Shown here one piece after another: positions 15,252-23,271 of a stretch of 55,445 bases of DNA (position 1 is its first letter; every line of letters starts with the position of its first letter). The DNA is taken from assembly GCA_035556215.1 (NCBI GenBank), contig DATMFI010000022.1, positions 1 through 55,445 on the forward strand, written 5' to 3'. The notes under the pieces were generated by a model, which was given only the letters and a program-made list of their open reading frames with translations, was not told where the DNA came from and did no database searches. The position numbers and the translations under genes were made by a program. The DNA is from Palsa-892 sp035556215. GTDB taxonomy: Bacteria; Pseudomonadota; Alphaproteobacteria; Rhizobiales; Xanthobacteraceae.

Positions 15252-15982
15252 TCTCCCGCCTTGGCCGTCTTGTGGGCGGCGTCCGTGAGGCGGCCGAGAA
15301 TTTGCAGGTAAGCGACCAGCGCATCCATCTCGGTCACCGTTGCCTCGCCGCCGAAGGCACGGACGTTGGTGGCTTCGCCATAGCGTTTGGTGACACCTTC
15401 GGCGAACGGCGTATCGGGCCGGGCCTGACCATAGGCATCGTCCTTGGCATTCGCGATCATGTCGTCCGTATAAGGCACGCCGACCTTGCGCATGGCCGCG
15501 AGGTGGCGGCCGAGATCGTCGGTCTTGAGCGGCGTGCGCGCGAGCCATGCATAGGCCGGCATCACCGATTCAGGCACCACGTCGCGCGGATTGAGAAGAT
15601 GCGCGACATGCCAGGCATCCGAATATTTGCCGCCGAGGCGCGCAAGATCCGGCCCCGTGCGCTTCGAGCCCCACAACATCGGATGGTCGTATTTCGACTC
15701 GACCGCGAGCGAATAGGGACCGTAACGCTCCACTTCATCGCGCAGTGTGCGGATCATCTGCGAATGGCAGGCATAGCAGCCCTCGCGGATATAGATGTTG
15801 CGGCCCGCGAGCTCGAGCGGCGTATAGACGCGCATATCGGGCGCTTCTTCCACCGTCTGATGGATCGTGAATAGCGGCGCGATCTCGACGATGCCGCCGA
15901 TGCTGGCAACGAGGATGATGCCGAGCACGAGGCCGATGGCCTTGCGTTCCAGACGATAATGAAAGCCGAAGGGTGTCGTCAT
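15248..15982 (-). CDS. ccoO: cbb3 oxidase monoheme subunit CcoO
   Basis: 244-residue subunit II of cbb3 oxidase. It has an N-terminal signal-anchor helix (about 12-36) and one c-type heme motif, CYACHSQ, near residue 69 in 'NIYIREGCYACHSQMIRTL'. It also carries the family stretches 'YSLAVESKYDHPMLWGSKRTGPDLARLGGKYSD' and 'VVPESVMPAYAWL', which supplies the axial Met. It lies 5 bases after ccoN and is coupled to ccoQ, the canonical fixNOQP order. It transfers electrons from CcoP to the catalytic subunit in the periplasm. Confidence 0.97.
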   Translation of the reverse strand: MTTPFGFHYRLERKAIGLVLGIILVASIGGIVEIAPLFTIHQTVEEAPDMRVYTPLELAGRNIYIREGCYACHSQMIRTLRDEVERYGPYSLAVESKYDHPMLWGSKRTGPDLARLGGKYSDAWHVAHLLNPRDVVPESVMPAYAWLARTPLKTDDLGRHLAAMRKVGVPYTDDMIANAKDDAYGQARPDTPFAEGVTKRYGEATNVRAFGGEATVTEMDALVAYLQILGRLTDAAHKTAKAGE

Positions 15983-15987
15983 TGCCG

Positions 15988-17628
15988 TTACTCCGCAGGC
16001 TGCAAGGCAGGGACCGGGCGATCGCGCGGCGTATCGCTCGCCGTCGCCGCGGCCATGCGGATCGTCATCCAGATATTGTAGAAAGCGACCACGCCGCCGA
16101 TCAGGAACAGGAGGCCGCCGATCGCGCGGGCGATGTAGTAGGGGTGCATCGCCACCAGCGAGTCGACAAACGAATAGGCCAGCGTGCCGCTCTCGTTATA
16201 GGTCCGCCACATCAGCCCCTGGATGATGCCGGAGTTCCACATCGCGAAGACATAGATAATGGTGCCGGCAAGGGCGAGCCAGAAATGCACTTCGACGAGC
16301 CTGGGCGAATACATCGTCTTGGTCTTCCAGAGCCACGGCACCGAAGCGTAGATCGAGCCGAAGGTGATCATCGCCACCCAGCCGAGCGCGCCGGCATGGA
16401 CGTGGCCGACCGTCCAGTCGGTGTAATGCGAGAGCGAATTCACCGAGCGGATCGCCATGAACGAGCCCTCGAAGGTCGAGAGGCCGTAGAACACGGCGGC
16501 GACCATCATGAAGCGCAGCGTCGCGTCGTCGCGCACCTTGTGCCAGGCGCCGTTCAGCGTGAGCAGCGCGTTGCTGGCCGATGCCCAGGACGGCACCAGC
16601 AGCATCACGGAAAAGGTCATGCCGAGCGTCTGCACCCATTGCGGCAGCGCCGTGTAGTGCAGGTGATGCGAGCCCGCCCACATATAGAAGAAGGTGATTC
16701 CCCAGAAGCTGATGATCGACAGCCGATAGGAGAAGATCGGGCGGCCGGCCCGCACCGGCATGTAATAATACATCATGCCGAGGAAGCCGGAGGTGAGGAA
16801 GAAAGCGACCGCGTTATGGCCGTACCACCATTCGGTCATCGCATCCTGCACGCCGGAGAACAGCGAATAGCTCTTGGCGCTCGAGAGCGAGACCGGCACC
16901 GCGAGATTGTTGACGATGTGCAGCATCGCCACGACGAGGATGAAGGCGAGATAGTACCAGTTCGCTACGTAAATGTGCGGTTCCTTGCGCCGCGCGAGCG
17001 TCCGCAAGTAAAGGATAAGGTAGGCCACCCACACGATGACGAGCCAGATATCGGCATACCATTCGGGCTCGGCATATTCCTTCGACTGGGTGACGCCCAT
17101 CAGATAGCCGCTTGCGGCGATGATGCAGAACAGGTTGTAGCCGAACAGCACGAACCACGGGCTGATCTGGTCGGGCATGCGCGCGCGCGACGTGCGCTGC
17201 ATGACATAGAACGAGGTCGCGATCAGCGCGTTGCCGCCGAAGCCGAAGATCACGCCGCTGGTATGCACCGGGCGCAGGCGGCCGAAGCTCGCCCAGCCGG
17301 CATCGAAGGTGAGATTCGGGTTGACCAAGAGCCACGCCACCCAGTCGCCGATGAACAGGCCGACGACGACCCAGATCATCGCGATGATGATGCCGAACTT
17401 CGTCGGCTCGTCGTAGTAGCGGTCAAAACGGTCTTCGCCGGGCTCGGGTTTGTAGTAGTTGGCGATCACCGCGAAGATCGCGAGAATGCAGATGATCATG
17501 ACGATGCCGCCATGAACGCCGAGCGGATCGTTGCGCCCCGCAACCGCCATCAGGAGGCCAACCAGCGTCAGCGCGGTAAGAATAACGAGCGAAAGATCAC
17601 GCTCATTGCGAGTGAGCTCAGCAAGCAT
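15988..17628 (-). CDS. ccoN: cbb3 oxidase catalytic subunit CcoN
   Basis: 546-residue subunit I of the high-affinity cbb3 cytochrome c oxidase, with about 12 to 13 membrane helices. It has the conserved histidines expected for heme b, the heme b3-CuB centre (WWYGHNAVAFFLTSGFLG, WAGSHHLHYTALPQW) and the second helix-X pair 'WTVGHVHAGALGW'. ATG 17628 is chosen for the AGAAGGAC ribosome site and because 'LAELTRNERDLSLV' is a typical N-terminus. It is the first gene of the leftward ccoNOQP run, with a FixK-type palindrome 109 bases upstream. The enzyme allows respiration at very low oxygen. Confidence 0.97.
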   Translation of the reverse strand: MLAELTRNERDLSLVILTALTLVGLLMAVAGRNDPLGVHGGIVMIICILAIFAVIANYYKPEPGEDRFDRYYDEPTKFGIIIAMIWVVVGLFIGDWVAWLLVNPNLTFDAGWASFGRLRPVHTSGVIFGFGGNALIATSFYVMQRTSRARMPDQISPWFVLFGYNLFCIIAASGYLMGVTQSKEYAEPEWYADIWLVIVWVAYLILYLRTLARRKEPHIYVANWYYLAFILVVAMLHIVNNLAVPVSLSSAKSYSLFSGVQDAMTEWWYGHNAVAFFLTSGFLGMMYYYMPVRAGRPIFSYRLSIISFWGITFFYMWAGSHHLHYTALPQWVQTLGMTFSVMLLVPSWASASNALLTLNGAWHKVRDDATLRFMMVAAVFYGLSTFEGSFMAIRSVNSLSHYTDWTVGHVHAGALGWVAMITFGSIYASVPWLWKTKTMYSPRLVEVHFWLALAGTIIYVFAMWNSGIIQGLMWRTYNESGTLAYSFVDSLVAMHPYYIARAIGGLLFLIGGVVAFYNIWMTIRMAAATASDTPRDRPVPALQPAE

Positions 17629-17736
17629 GTGCTTTGTCCTTCTGCTGGCAGCAAAAATAATAGTATGGCGCGCGGGCGCCACAATCGTTTTGCAATGCCG
17701 CACAGGAACGTTTTATCGAGGCCCAGCCGCCGTTCT

Positions 17737-17750
17737 TTGCGTTAACGCAA
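17737..17750. promoter_or_regulatory. FixK-type box upstream of ccoN
   Basis: TTGCGTTAACGCAA is a perfect palindrome (16 bp with flanking T and A, 17736-17751) and fits TTG(A/C)-N6-(T/G)CAA. It lies 109 bases upstream of the ccoN start, the expected position for a FixK-activated fixNOQP promoter with a leader of about 65 to 70 bases. Confidence 0.75.
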
Positions 17751-17876
17751 AAAACCCGCGCAAATGCCCGTAATCGGAGGGATTTCGGGATATCTCCGGA
17801 AGCCGCCCGGCAATTTTACGCAGCGATGAACATCGCGCCAACGCTTGGCCGGTAACAACTGGATGCGACTCACATG

Positions 17877-18152
17877 TCACGCCGGATGCGCGCGGCGTGG
17901 CATCGGGTGCTCGCCAAAATCAATCACCGAGCGGCGGATCACCTTGCCGTTCCGGTCGAGATATACGCGTGCGCGGCGATTGCCGTAGAAAAAATTGAGG
18001 CGCGTCTCGCCCTCGTGTTCATCCGTGCCGCGTTCGCAAACGCTGGTGATGGCGCGCGCTTTCAGAAGCGCGAGCACTTCGCCGGGTGGAATATTGAACA
18101 ACTCGCCGACCAGTGCGGCGTCGATTTCGATATCGTCCTTGCCGGGCGTCAT
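17877..18152 (-). CDS. DUF6522-type small protein
   Basis: 91-residue soluble protein: an IEIDAALVGELFNIPPGEVLALLK segment, then a CERGTDEHEGETRLNFFYGNRRARVYLDRNGKVIRRSVIDFG region. This pattern fits the DUF6522 family, which I recall near denitrification and low-oxygen genes in Rhizobiales; its function is unknown. ATG 18152 is preceded by GAGGTGG. It lies upstream of ccoN in the same direction, with about 250 bases between them that hold the ccoN promoter. The 186 bases between it and the divergent acyl-CoA synthetase hold no FixK-type box that I could find. Confidence 0.7.
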   Translation of the reverse strand: MTPGKDDIEIDAALVGELFNIPPGEVLALLKARAITSVCERGTDEHEGETRLNFFYGNRRARVYLDRNGKVIRRSVIDFGEHPMPRRAHPA

Positions 18153-18338
18153 GCGCCACCTCGCGCGAACAGGCGCATGCAGAATACTTCGAAGTCCCTC
18201 GATTTGCGACGGGCGAATACTGGATGCATAAGCGCGCGGCGTTCTGCGCATGGCTGGCGGCCGCGCACTATGGACAGGGCAAGACCTCCGGGTGCATTAA
18301 CCCTTGGTGAAATGGCGTAGAGAAGCGAAGAATTTGCG

Positions 18339-19829
18339 ATGCAGAGTGTCATTCGTCCGGTAGCCGAGGCGCTGGCCCACTGGACAGCCGAAACGCCGCA
18401 GGCGCTGGCCTTGAGCGATGCAAGTGGCGCGCTGACCTACGGCGAATTTGACGCCAGGGTCGAAGTCATTGCCGCCTGGCTCGGCAAGCAGGGGGTTGCG
18501 CCTGGCGAGCGCATCTTTGTCGTCGGCGAGAACAGCATTTCGCTCGCCTGCCTGATTTTCGCGTCCGCCCGCGCCGGGATCACGGCGGTGCTCGAAAATG
18601 CCCGCCGCGCGCCGAACGAAACCGACATGGTGCTCGCCCATTGCGCGCCGAAGCTTGCCATTTTCCTGTTCAGCAATTCCGACGCCGCAAAGACGCATGC
18701 TGCCCGTCACGGCGCGAAAGCGGGAGAGTTCGCGCCGCTTGGCGAATTCGCGTTGTTGCGAGAGCCGCACGCCGATGGTGTCTCTGAGGAAAACGGCGAA
18801 CGGGCGGCGGTCATTATCTATACGACCGGCACAACCGGAAAGCCGAAAGGCGTGATGCTGCCGCAACGCGCGCTCGATTTCATTTCGAGCCGCATGGGCC
18901 AGCTGCGCTTCGTCACGCCGAAGGATTCGGTTTACTGCGTGCTGCCGATCACCCATGTCATGGGGCTTGCCTCGGGGCTCTCGGGCGCGCTCGCTTCGGG
19001 CGCGCGGGTGCACCTTGTCTCGCGTTTTTCCGCCGGGCATTGCGTCGATTACATCCGGCAGCACGGCGTAACGATGTTGCAGGGCGCGCCGGCGATGTTC
19101 GCGAAGATCATCGATCATTGCCACAGCCGCGGCATCAACCGCCTCGAAGGCGTGCGGTTCATCGGCAGCGGCGGCGCGCCGATCGATCCCGTGATCAAGC
19201 AGGAAGCCGAGCGCCTGTTCGGCGTGCCGCTGCATAACGGTTACGGGCTGACCGAAGGCGCCTCGATTTCGTGGACGCGCTTTGAAGATAACGACCGCGA
19301 CGACACCGTCGGCCGCATTCTGCCGGGTGTCGAAATCCGCATCGAAAAGAAGGCGCCGGACGACGAAGTGGGCGAACTGTGGGCGCGCGGGCCGAATGTC
19401 ATGACCGGCTATTTCCGCGATCCGGCTCGCACCGCCGAGGTGCTGACCAGGGACGGCTGGTTCAACACGCAGGATCTCGCGCGGGTTTCGCCCGATGGCC
19501 GCGTTTATATCGTCGGGCGGACGAAAGACATCATCATCCATTCGGGCTTTAACGTGTATCCGCTCGAGGTCGAGCTTGCGCTCAGCACGCATCCCGATGT
19601 GCTGCACTGCGCGGTGATCGGCCGGCCGGTGAAGGGCAACGAGGAAGTAATCGCGTTTGTCGAGCTTGCCCACGGCGCACATGCGACGGCGGACGAGCTC
19701 AAGGCGTATCTCTCCGGGCGGCTCTCGCCCTACAAGCGGCCGAGCGAGATCGTCATCATGGATTCGCTTCCGACCGCGGCCAATGGCAAGGTGCTGAAAA
19801 GCGCGCTGGCGTTGCCGCCGCAAGCATGA
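18339..19829 (+). CDS. Acyl-CoA synthetase (AMP-forming)
   Basis: 496-residue ANL-superfamily ligase that would activate a carboxylic acid as acyl-AMP and then acyl-CoA. Motifs are the P-loop YTTGTTGKPKG (about 165), GYGLTEG (about 302), the DGWFNTQDLARVSPDGRVYIVGRTKDII core with its hinge Asp, and the catalytic Lys in ANGKVLK near the C-terminus. It lacks a signal peptide and is cytosolic. The neighbour 37 bases downstream is an enoyl-CoA hydratase, so the pair probably handles a fatty or aromatic acid. The substrate cannot be read from the sequence; it is closest in style to class I fatty-acid/aryl-CoA ligases. Confidence 0.9.
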   Translation: MQSVIRPVAEALAHWTAETPQALALSDASGALTYGEFDARVEVIAAWLGKQGVAPGERIFVVGENSISLACLIFASARAGITAVLENARRAPNETDMVLAHCAPKLAIFLFSNSDAAKTHAARHGAKAGEFAPLGEFALLREPHADGVSEENGERAAVIIYTTGTTGKPKGVMLPQRALDFISSRMGQLRFVTPKDSVYCVLPITHVMGLASGLSGALASGARVHLVSRFSAGHCVDYIRQHGVTMLQGAPAMFAKIIDHCHSRGINRLEGVRFIGSGGAPIDPVIKQEAERLFGVPLHNGYGLTEGASISWTRFEDNDRDDTVGRILPGVEIRIEKKAPDDEVGELWARGPNVMTGYFRDPARTAEVLTRDGWFNTQDLARVSPDGRVYIVGRTKDIIIHSGFNVYPLEVELALSTHPDVLHCAVIGRPVKGNEEVIAFVELAHGAHATADELKAYLSGRLSPYKRPSEIVIMDSLPTAANGKVLKSALALPPQA

Positions 19830-19866
19830 ACCGCTGATCGACCCGAAAGATACGAAAGGCCTGCCG

Positions 19867-20610
19867 ATGACCGAAGCCGTCACTTATGAGTCCCGCAACC
19901 GCATCGCGATCATCACCATCAATCGCCCCAAGCAAATGAATGCGATCGACAATCAGGTCGAGCTCGAACTTGCCAAAGCCTGGCTGCGATTCAACGCGAG
20001 CGAGGACCGTGTCGCCATTCTTACCGGCGCGGGCGACCGGGCATTTTCGGCGGGGCGCGATCGCGATGCGCAGGGCATTCCCGAATATCGCAAGTTCGCG
20101 CCGGGCGTCGATATCACGGTCGAAAAGCCGGTCATCGCGGCGGTTGCCGGCTGGTGCATCGGCGGCGCGCTGACGCTCGTGCAGATGTGCGATCTTTGCG
20201 TCGCGACCGAGGACGCGAAGTTCTCGTATCCCGAAGCGAAACTCGGATTTGCCGGCGGCCTCGTCGCGGGTCTTGCGGTGCGTATTCCGCACAAGGTCGC
20301 GATGGAATTGATGCTGCTCGGCGAGCCGATCGACGCACAGCGCGCCTATCAGGTCGGCTTCGTCAATCGCCTGGTGCCGCCCGGGCAGCATCTCACCGAA
20401 GCGCTCAAGATCGCGGAACGGCTTGCCAACAACGCCCCGCTTGTTCTCGGCATGCTCAAGCATTTCGTCAGCAGCACGCTGCCGAAAGGCCCGGTCGAGC
20501 GCGCGGCTGAAGCCGCGCGCGTCACCGATGGCGTGTTCGGCAGCGAGGATTATCGCGAAGGCAAGGCCAGCATGCGCGAGAAGCGCACGCCGAAATTCAC
20601 CGGACGCTGA
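19867..20610 (+). CDS. Enoyl-CoA hydratase/isomerase family protein
   Basis: 247-residue crotonase-fold enzyme. It has the N-terminal 'RIAIITINRPKQMNAID' strand, the oxyanion-hole segment GDRAFSAGRD, and 'AVAGWCIGGALTLVQMCDLCVATEDAKFSYPEAKLG', where the Glu of PEAKLG fits a catalytic acid. The following 'AGGLVAGLAVRIPHKVAMELMLLGEPI' is typical for the fold. Family members hydrate, isomerise or cleave CoA thioesters. It is likely co-transcribed with the acyl-CoA synthetase upstream. The exact reaction is uncertain because the second active-site region diverges from standard hydratases. Confidence 0.88.
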   Translation: MTEAVTYESRNRIAIITINRPKQMNAIDNQVELELAKAWLRFNASEDRVAILTGAGDRAFSAGRDRDAQGIPEYRKFAPGVDITVEKPVIAAVAGWCIGGALTLVQMCDLCVATEDAKFSYPEAKLGFAGGLVAGLAVRIPHKVAMELMLLGEPIDAQRAYQVGFVNRLVPPGQHLTEALKIAERLANNAPLVLGMLKHFVSSTLPKGPVERAAEAARVTDGVFGSEDYREGKASMREKRTPKFTGR

Positions 20611-20619
20611 GCCTTGCTG

Positions 20620-20664
20620 GCATGATCTATTCCGAAAACCGGTTTCCGCTTTTCGGGATCATGC
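20620..20664. repeat. Rhizobial-type palindromic repeat, copy 1
   Basis: A 45-base palindromic element (GCATGATC at both ends, inner CCGAAAA...TTTTCGG arms) lies exactly between two convergent genes. The same element, inverted, recurs at 44752-44792, and a variant at 50201-50258. It can form a stable stem in either strand and may act as a two-way terminator or processing site. Confidence 0.75.
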
Positions 20665-20665
20665 T

Positions 20666-21865
20666 TTAGCTGCGCTTGTATTGCAGCAACCCGCCGGTCA
20701 CCTTCGGCGGGTGCGCGCGGATCGCTTCCTCGATCGGATCGCAGCCCCAGCCCGGACGATCCGGCACGATCAGTTCGCCGTTCTCATAGACCGGCGCGTG
20801 CGAAAACAATTCGTCCTCCCAGGGCAGGCGGTCGATGTCGGTTTCCATGACGCGCAGGTTCGGTACGGCGGCGGCGAAGTTCGCGTTGATCATCGTGCAC
20901 AGGTGCCCGTAGAAATTATGCGGCGCGATGTTGACGTCATAGGCGTCGCAAAGTGCCGCCATTTTCATCGACTGCCACACGCCGTTCCAGATCGTGTCGA
21001 TGATCGCGACATCGACGGCATTGGCATCGAGGAATGGCTTGAACTCGCGAATGCCGAACAGCGTCTCGAGCGAGCTGATCGGGTGCGGGCTGTGATCGCG
21101 GACATAGGCGAGCGCCTGCGGATTGTAGCTGTCGATCTCCACCCAGAACAGCGGGAAGTCGGCAAGCTCGCGCAGGATCTTGAGATAGCCCTCGGGCTTG
21201 GCGTTGAAGTTGAGGTCGATCAGGATTTCGGTATCGGGCCCGGTGCCCTCGCGCAGCGCTTCGAGATGTGCGCGGATATTGCGCAGAATCTTGCGATCGA
21301 CATTGAGATCGGGCTGAAACGGCACGCCGAAGCCCGGACGCCAGGCGCGGAGCGGGCCGTCGTCGTGCAGGAAGATGTTGGTTTTCACCGCCTTGAAGCC
21401 GCGCTCGCGCGCTTCCGCGCCGACACGCTTCACGCCGTCAAGATCGGTGATGGCGGGCCCGAAGAATTTCGGATGGTTGATGCGCCAGGTCGGGCAGTGC
21501 GACCAGTAGACCGGAATGCGGTCGCGGATCTTGCCGCCGAGAAGCTCGTAGCAGGGCACGCCGAGAATCTTGCCCTTGGCATCCAGCATCGCGTTTTCGA
21601 TAGCGCCGATGCCCTCGCTGACGACGCCGCCGGTCGCCGGCCGCGTCAGGCAATAGGCTTCCGCGAAGAAGCGCTCGTGATCGGCGACGCGCGTGCCGAT
21701 CAGCCGGCGGCCGAGCTGCTCGATGACGTTCGTTACGCCGGGCGAGCCGAAGCCTTCGTCGAATTCGCTCCAGCCGACGACACCGCTCTCCGTGGTGATC
21801 TTTACAAAATGATAGTTGCGCCAGCCGGCGTCACACACCAGCGTCTCGATCGCTGCGACTTTCAT
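20666..21865 (-). CDS. Mandelate racemase / enolase-superfamily dehydratase
   Basis: 399-residue member of the mandelate racemase/muconate-lactonizing group. It has the N-terminal capping domain (1-120), then a barrel with Lys in 'GFKAVKTNIFL', metal ligands Asp in EILIDLNFN and Glu in FWVEIDSYN, and 'PISSLETLFG', and a late His in 'NIAPHNFYGHL' that would be the general base or acid. This set suits galactonate/gluconate-type acid-sugar dehydratases, but the substrate is not certain. ATG 21865 begins the conserved 'MKVAAIETLVCDAGW'. It lies downstream of a Bug-type binding protein in the same direction, with a terminator between, so the two may share a ligand rather than a transcript. Confidence 0.88.
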   Translation of the reverse strand: MKVAAIETLVCDAGWRNYHFVKITTESGVVGWSEFDEGFGSPGVTNVIEQLGRRLIGTRVADHERFFAEAYCLTRPATGGVVSEGIGAIENAMLDAKGKILGVPCYELLGGKIRDRIPVYWSHCPTWRINHPKFFGPAITDLDGVKRVGAEARERGFKAVKTNIFLHDDGPLRAWRPGFGVPFQPDLNVDRKILRNIRAHLEALREGTGPDTEILIDLNFNAKPEGYLKILRELADFPLFWVEIDSYNPQALAYVRDHSPHPISSLETLFGIREFKPFLDANAVDVAIIDTIWNGVWQSMKMAALCDAYDVNIAPHNFYGHLCTMINANFAAAVPNLRVMETDIDRLPWEDELFSHAPVYENGELIVPDRPGWGCDPIEEAIRAHPPKVTGGLLQYKRS

Positions 21866-21901
21866 GGAAATGCTCTTGAATTGCTTGAATTGGCGGAAAG
21901 G

Positions 21902-21932
21902 AAAAAGGCCGGCCCCGCATGCGGAACCGGCC
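21902..21932 (-). terminator. Intrinsic terminator after the Bug-type gene
   Basis: GGCCGG and CCGGCC form a stem, with an inner CGC/GCG extension, followed in the leftward reading by TTTTT. It directly follows the stop of the binding-protein gene and would end its transcript before the dehydratase gene. Confidence 0.75.
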
Positions 21933-21939
21933 GTGTCGA

Positions 21940-22923
21940 TTAGTTGTTGAGGCGGATGCCCATTTCCTTGATGACCTTGTCCCATTTTTCGAGTTCGCTG
22001 TTCACGAACTTCTGGAACTCGGCGGGCGTGCTGCCGACCGCGACCGCGCCGACCGGCTCGATCTGCTTCTTCACGTCGTCCGAGCGCATCACCTTTTGCA
22101 GCTCGGCGCCGAGCTTGTCGACGATTTCCTTCGGCGTGCCGGCCGGCAGGAAGACGCCATACCACGACGTCACTTCATAGCCCGGCACGCTCTCGGCGAT
22201 GGCCGGAAGTTCCGGCACATAAGGCGAGCGCGTCGCGGTGGTGACGGCAAGACCCTTGAGCTGCTTGTTGCGGATATAGGGCAGCGCTTCGTTGACGACG
22301 GCGATATCGACGCGGCCGCCCATCACGTCCTGCATCGCCGGCAAGCCGCCCTGATAGGGCACGACGAGAAGGTCGAGACCAGCCATGCGCTTGAACAGTT
22401 CGCACGAAACGAACGGGCTCGTGCCGATGCCGGAAGTCGCGCAGGACGACTTGCCGGGGTTCTTTTTCACGTAGGCGATGTATTCGGCGAGCGAATTGAC
22501 CGGCAGTTTCGGGTTCGCGGCGATGTAGTTCGGAACGTTGACGACCTGCGAAACCGGAATGAGATCCTTGCGGATGTTCAGGAGCGGCTTCGAATAGACG
22601 GAGTCGTTGATGACGTTGGCGATGCTGCCCATCAGGATCGTGTGGCCATCAGGCGCGGCCTTCGCGACCGCCTGCGAGCCGATCATGCTGCCGGCGCCCG
22701 GCTTGTTTTCGACAACGACGGTGACGCCGAGCGAAGCGGACAGCTTGTTGGCGACGATGCGGCCGAGAAGGTCGGTGTTGCCGCCGGGAGGGAACGGCAC
22801 GACGAAGGTGATCGTCCGATTGTCGGGCCATGCCGCCTGGGCGCTGAACGAAACGGTGAGTGACAGAAGGGCGATTAGGAGAGTCCCGGCGATACGAAAA
22901 TCGCGGGGGAACAAACGACGCAT
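21940..22923 (-). CDS. Bug-type tripartite tricarboxylate transporter binding protein
   Basis: 327-residue periplasmic binding protein of the Bug/TctC family. It has an N-terminal signal peptide (about 1-30, ending SAQAAW), then 'ITFVVPFPPGGNTDLLGRIVANKL', 'VVVENKPGAGSMIG' and 'VVPYQGGLPAMQDVMGG', all standard Bug signatures. It binds carboxylates or other small organic ligands in the periplasm for TctAB-type carriers, which are not in this window. ATG 22923 is chosen for AAGGAG upstream and because it starts the signal peptide. It is a stand-alone gene with its own terminator. Confidence 0.93.
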   Translation of the reverse strand: MRRLFPRDFRIAGTLLIALLSLTVSFSAQAAWPDNRTITFVVPFPPGGNTDLLGRIVANKLSASLGVTVVVENKPGAGSMIGSQAVAKAAPDGHTILMGSIANVINDSVYSKPLLNIRKDLIPVSQVVNVPNYIAANPKLPVNSLAEYIAYVKKNPGKSSCATSGIGTSPFVSCELFKRMAGLDLLVVPYQGGLPAMQDVMGGRVDIAVVNEALPYIRNKQLKGLAVTTATRSPYVPELPAIAESVPGYEVTSWYGVFLPAGTPKEIVDKLGAELQKVMRSDDVKKQIEPVGAVAVGSTPAEFQKFVNSELEKWDKVIKEMGIRLNN

Positions 22924-23271
22924 TGTTGGCTGGCTCCTTGAAGAATGGCTTTGCGGCCGGCTGTTGCCCCGGCTCCGCATATTGCACACCTGCATGTTGT
23001 TCCCGTCCAGCGAATTCATCGGCGGATCGCCCATCTGAAAATCGCATAGGGGAAAAGAGCGCGCTGCGTTCGCCATAAGCGAACAGCAAACTGTTTCTTG
23101 CGAGATTTTGCGCTGCGCCGCGGGCCTTCTCTATACATGATAAAAACTCAAGCATGATCGCTGCAAAAATCGTTTGTTGGCGGTTTTTGTTTGTTCCTAC
23201 GCTTTGCCTAACGACAAAAGCGGCACACGCACGGCGATCGCGCCGTAACGGTGCCGAAGGAGGAGGCAATC
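22924..23271. promoter_or_regulatory. Divergent promoter region with inverted repeats
   Basis: This gap between the divergent Bug-type and Liv-type binding-protein genes holds no gene that I can support. It contains GTTCGC-CATAA-GCGAAC at 23068-23084 and the overlapping AACAG-CAAA-CTGTT at 23082-23095, both perfect inverted repeats and possible operator sites for an unidentified regulator. AT-rich sequence from 23130 to 23210 probably holds the promoters. Confidence 0.45.

Noticed and set aside
15973..17745. A 590-codon open frame opposite ccoN
   Set aside because: Antisense to the unmistakable oxidase gene; Arg/His/Glu-rich with no domain.
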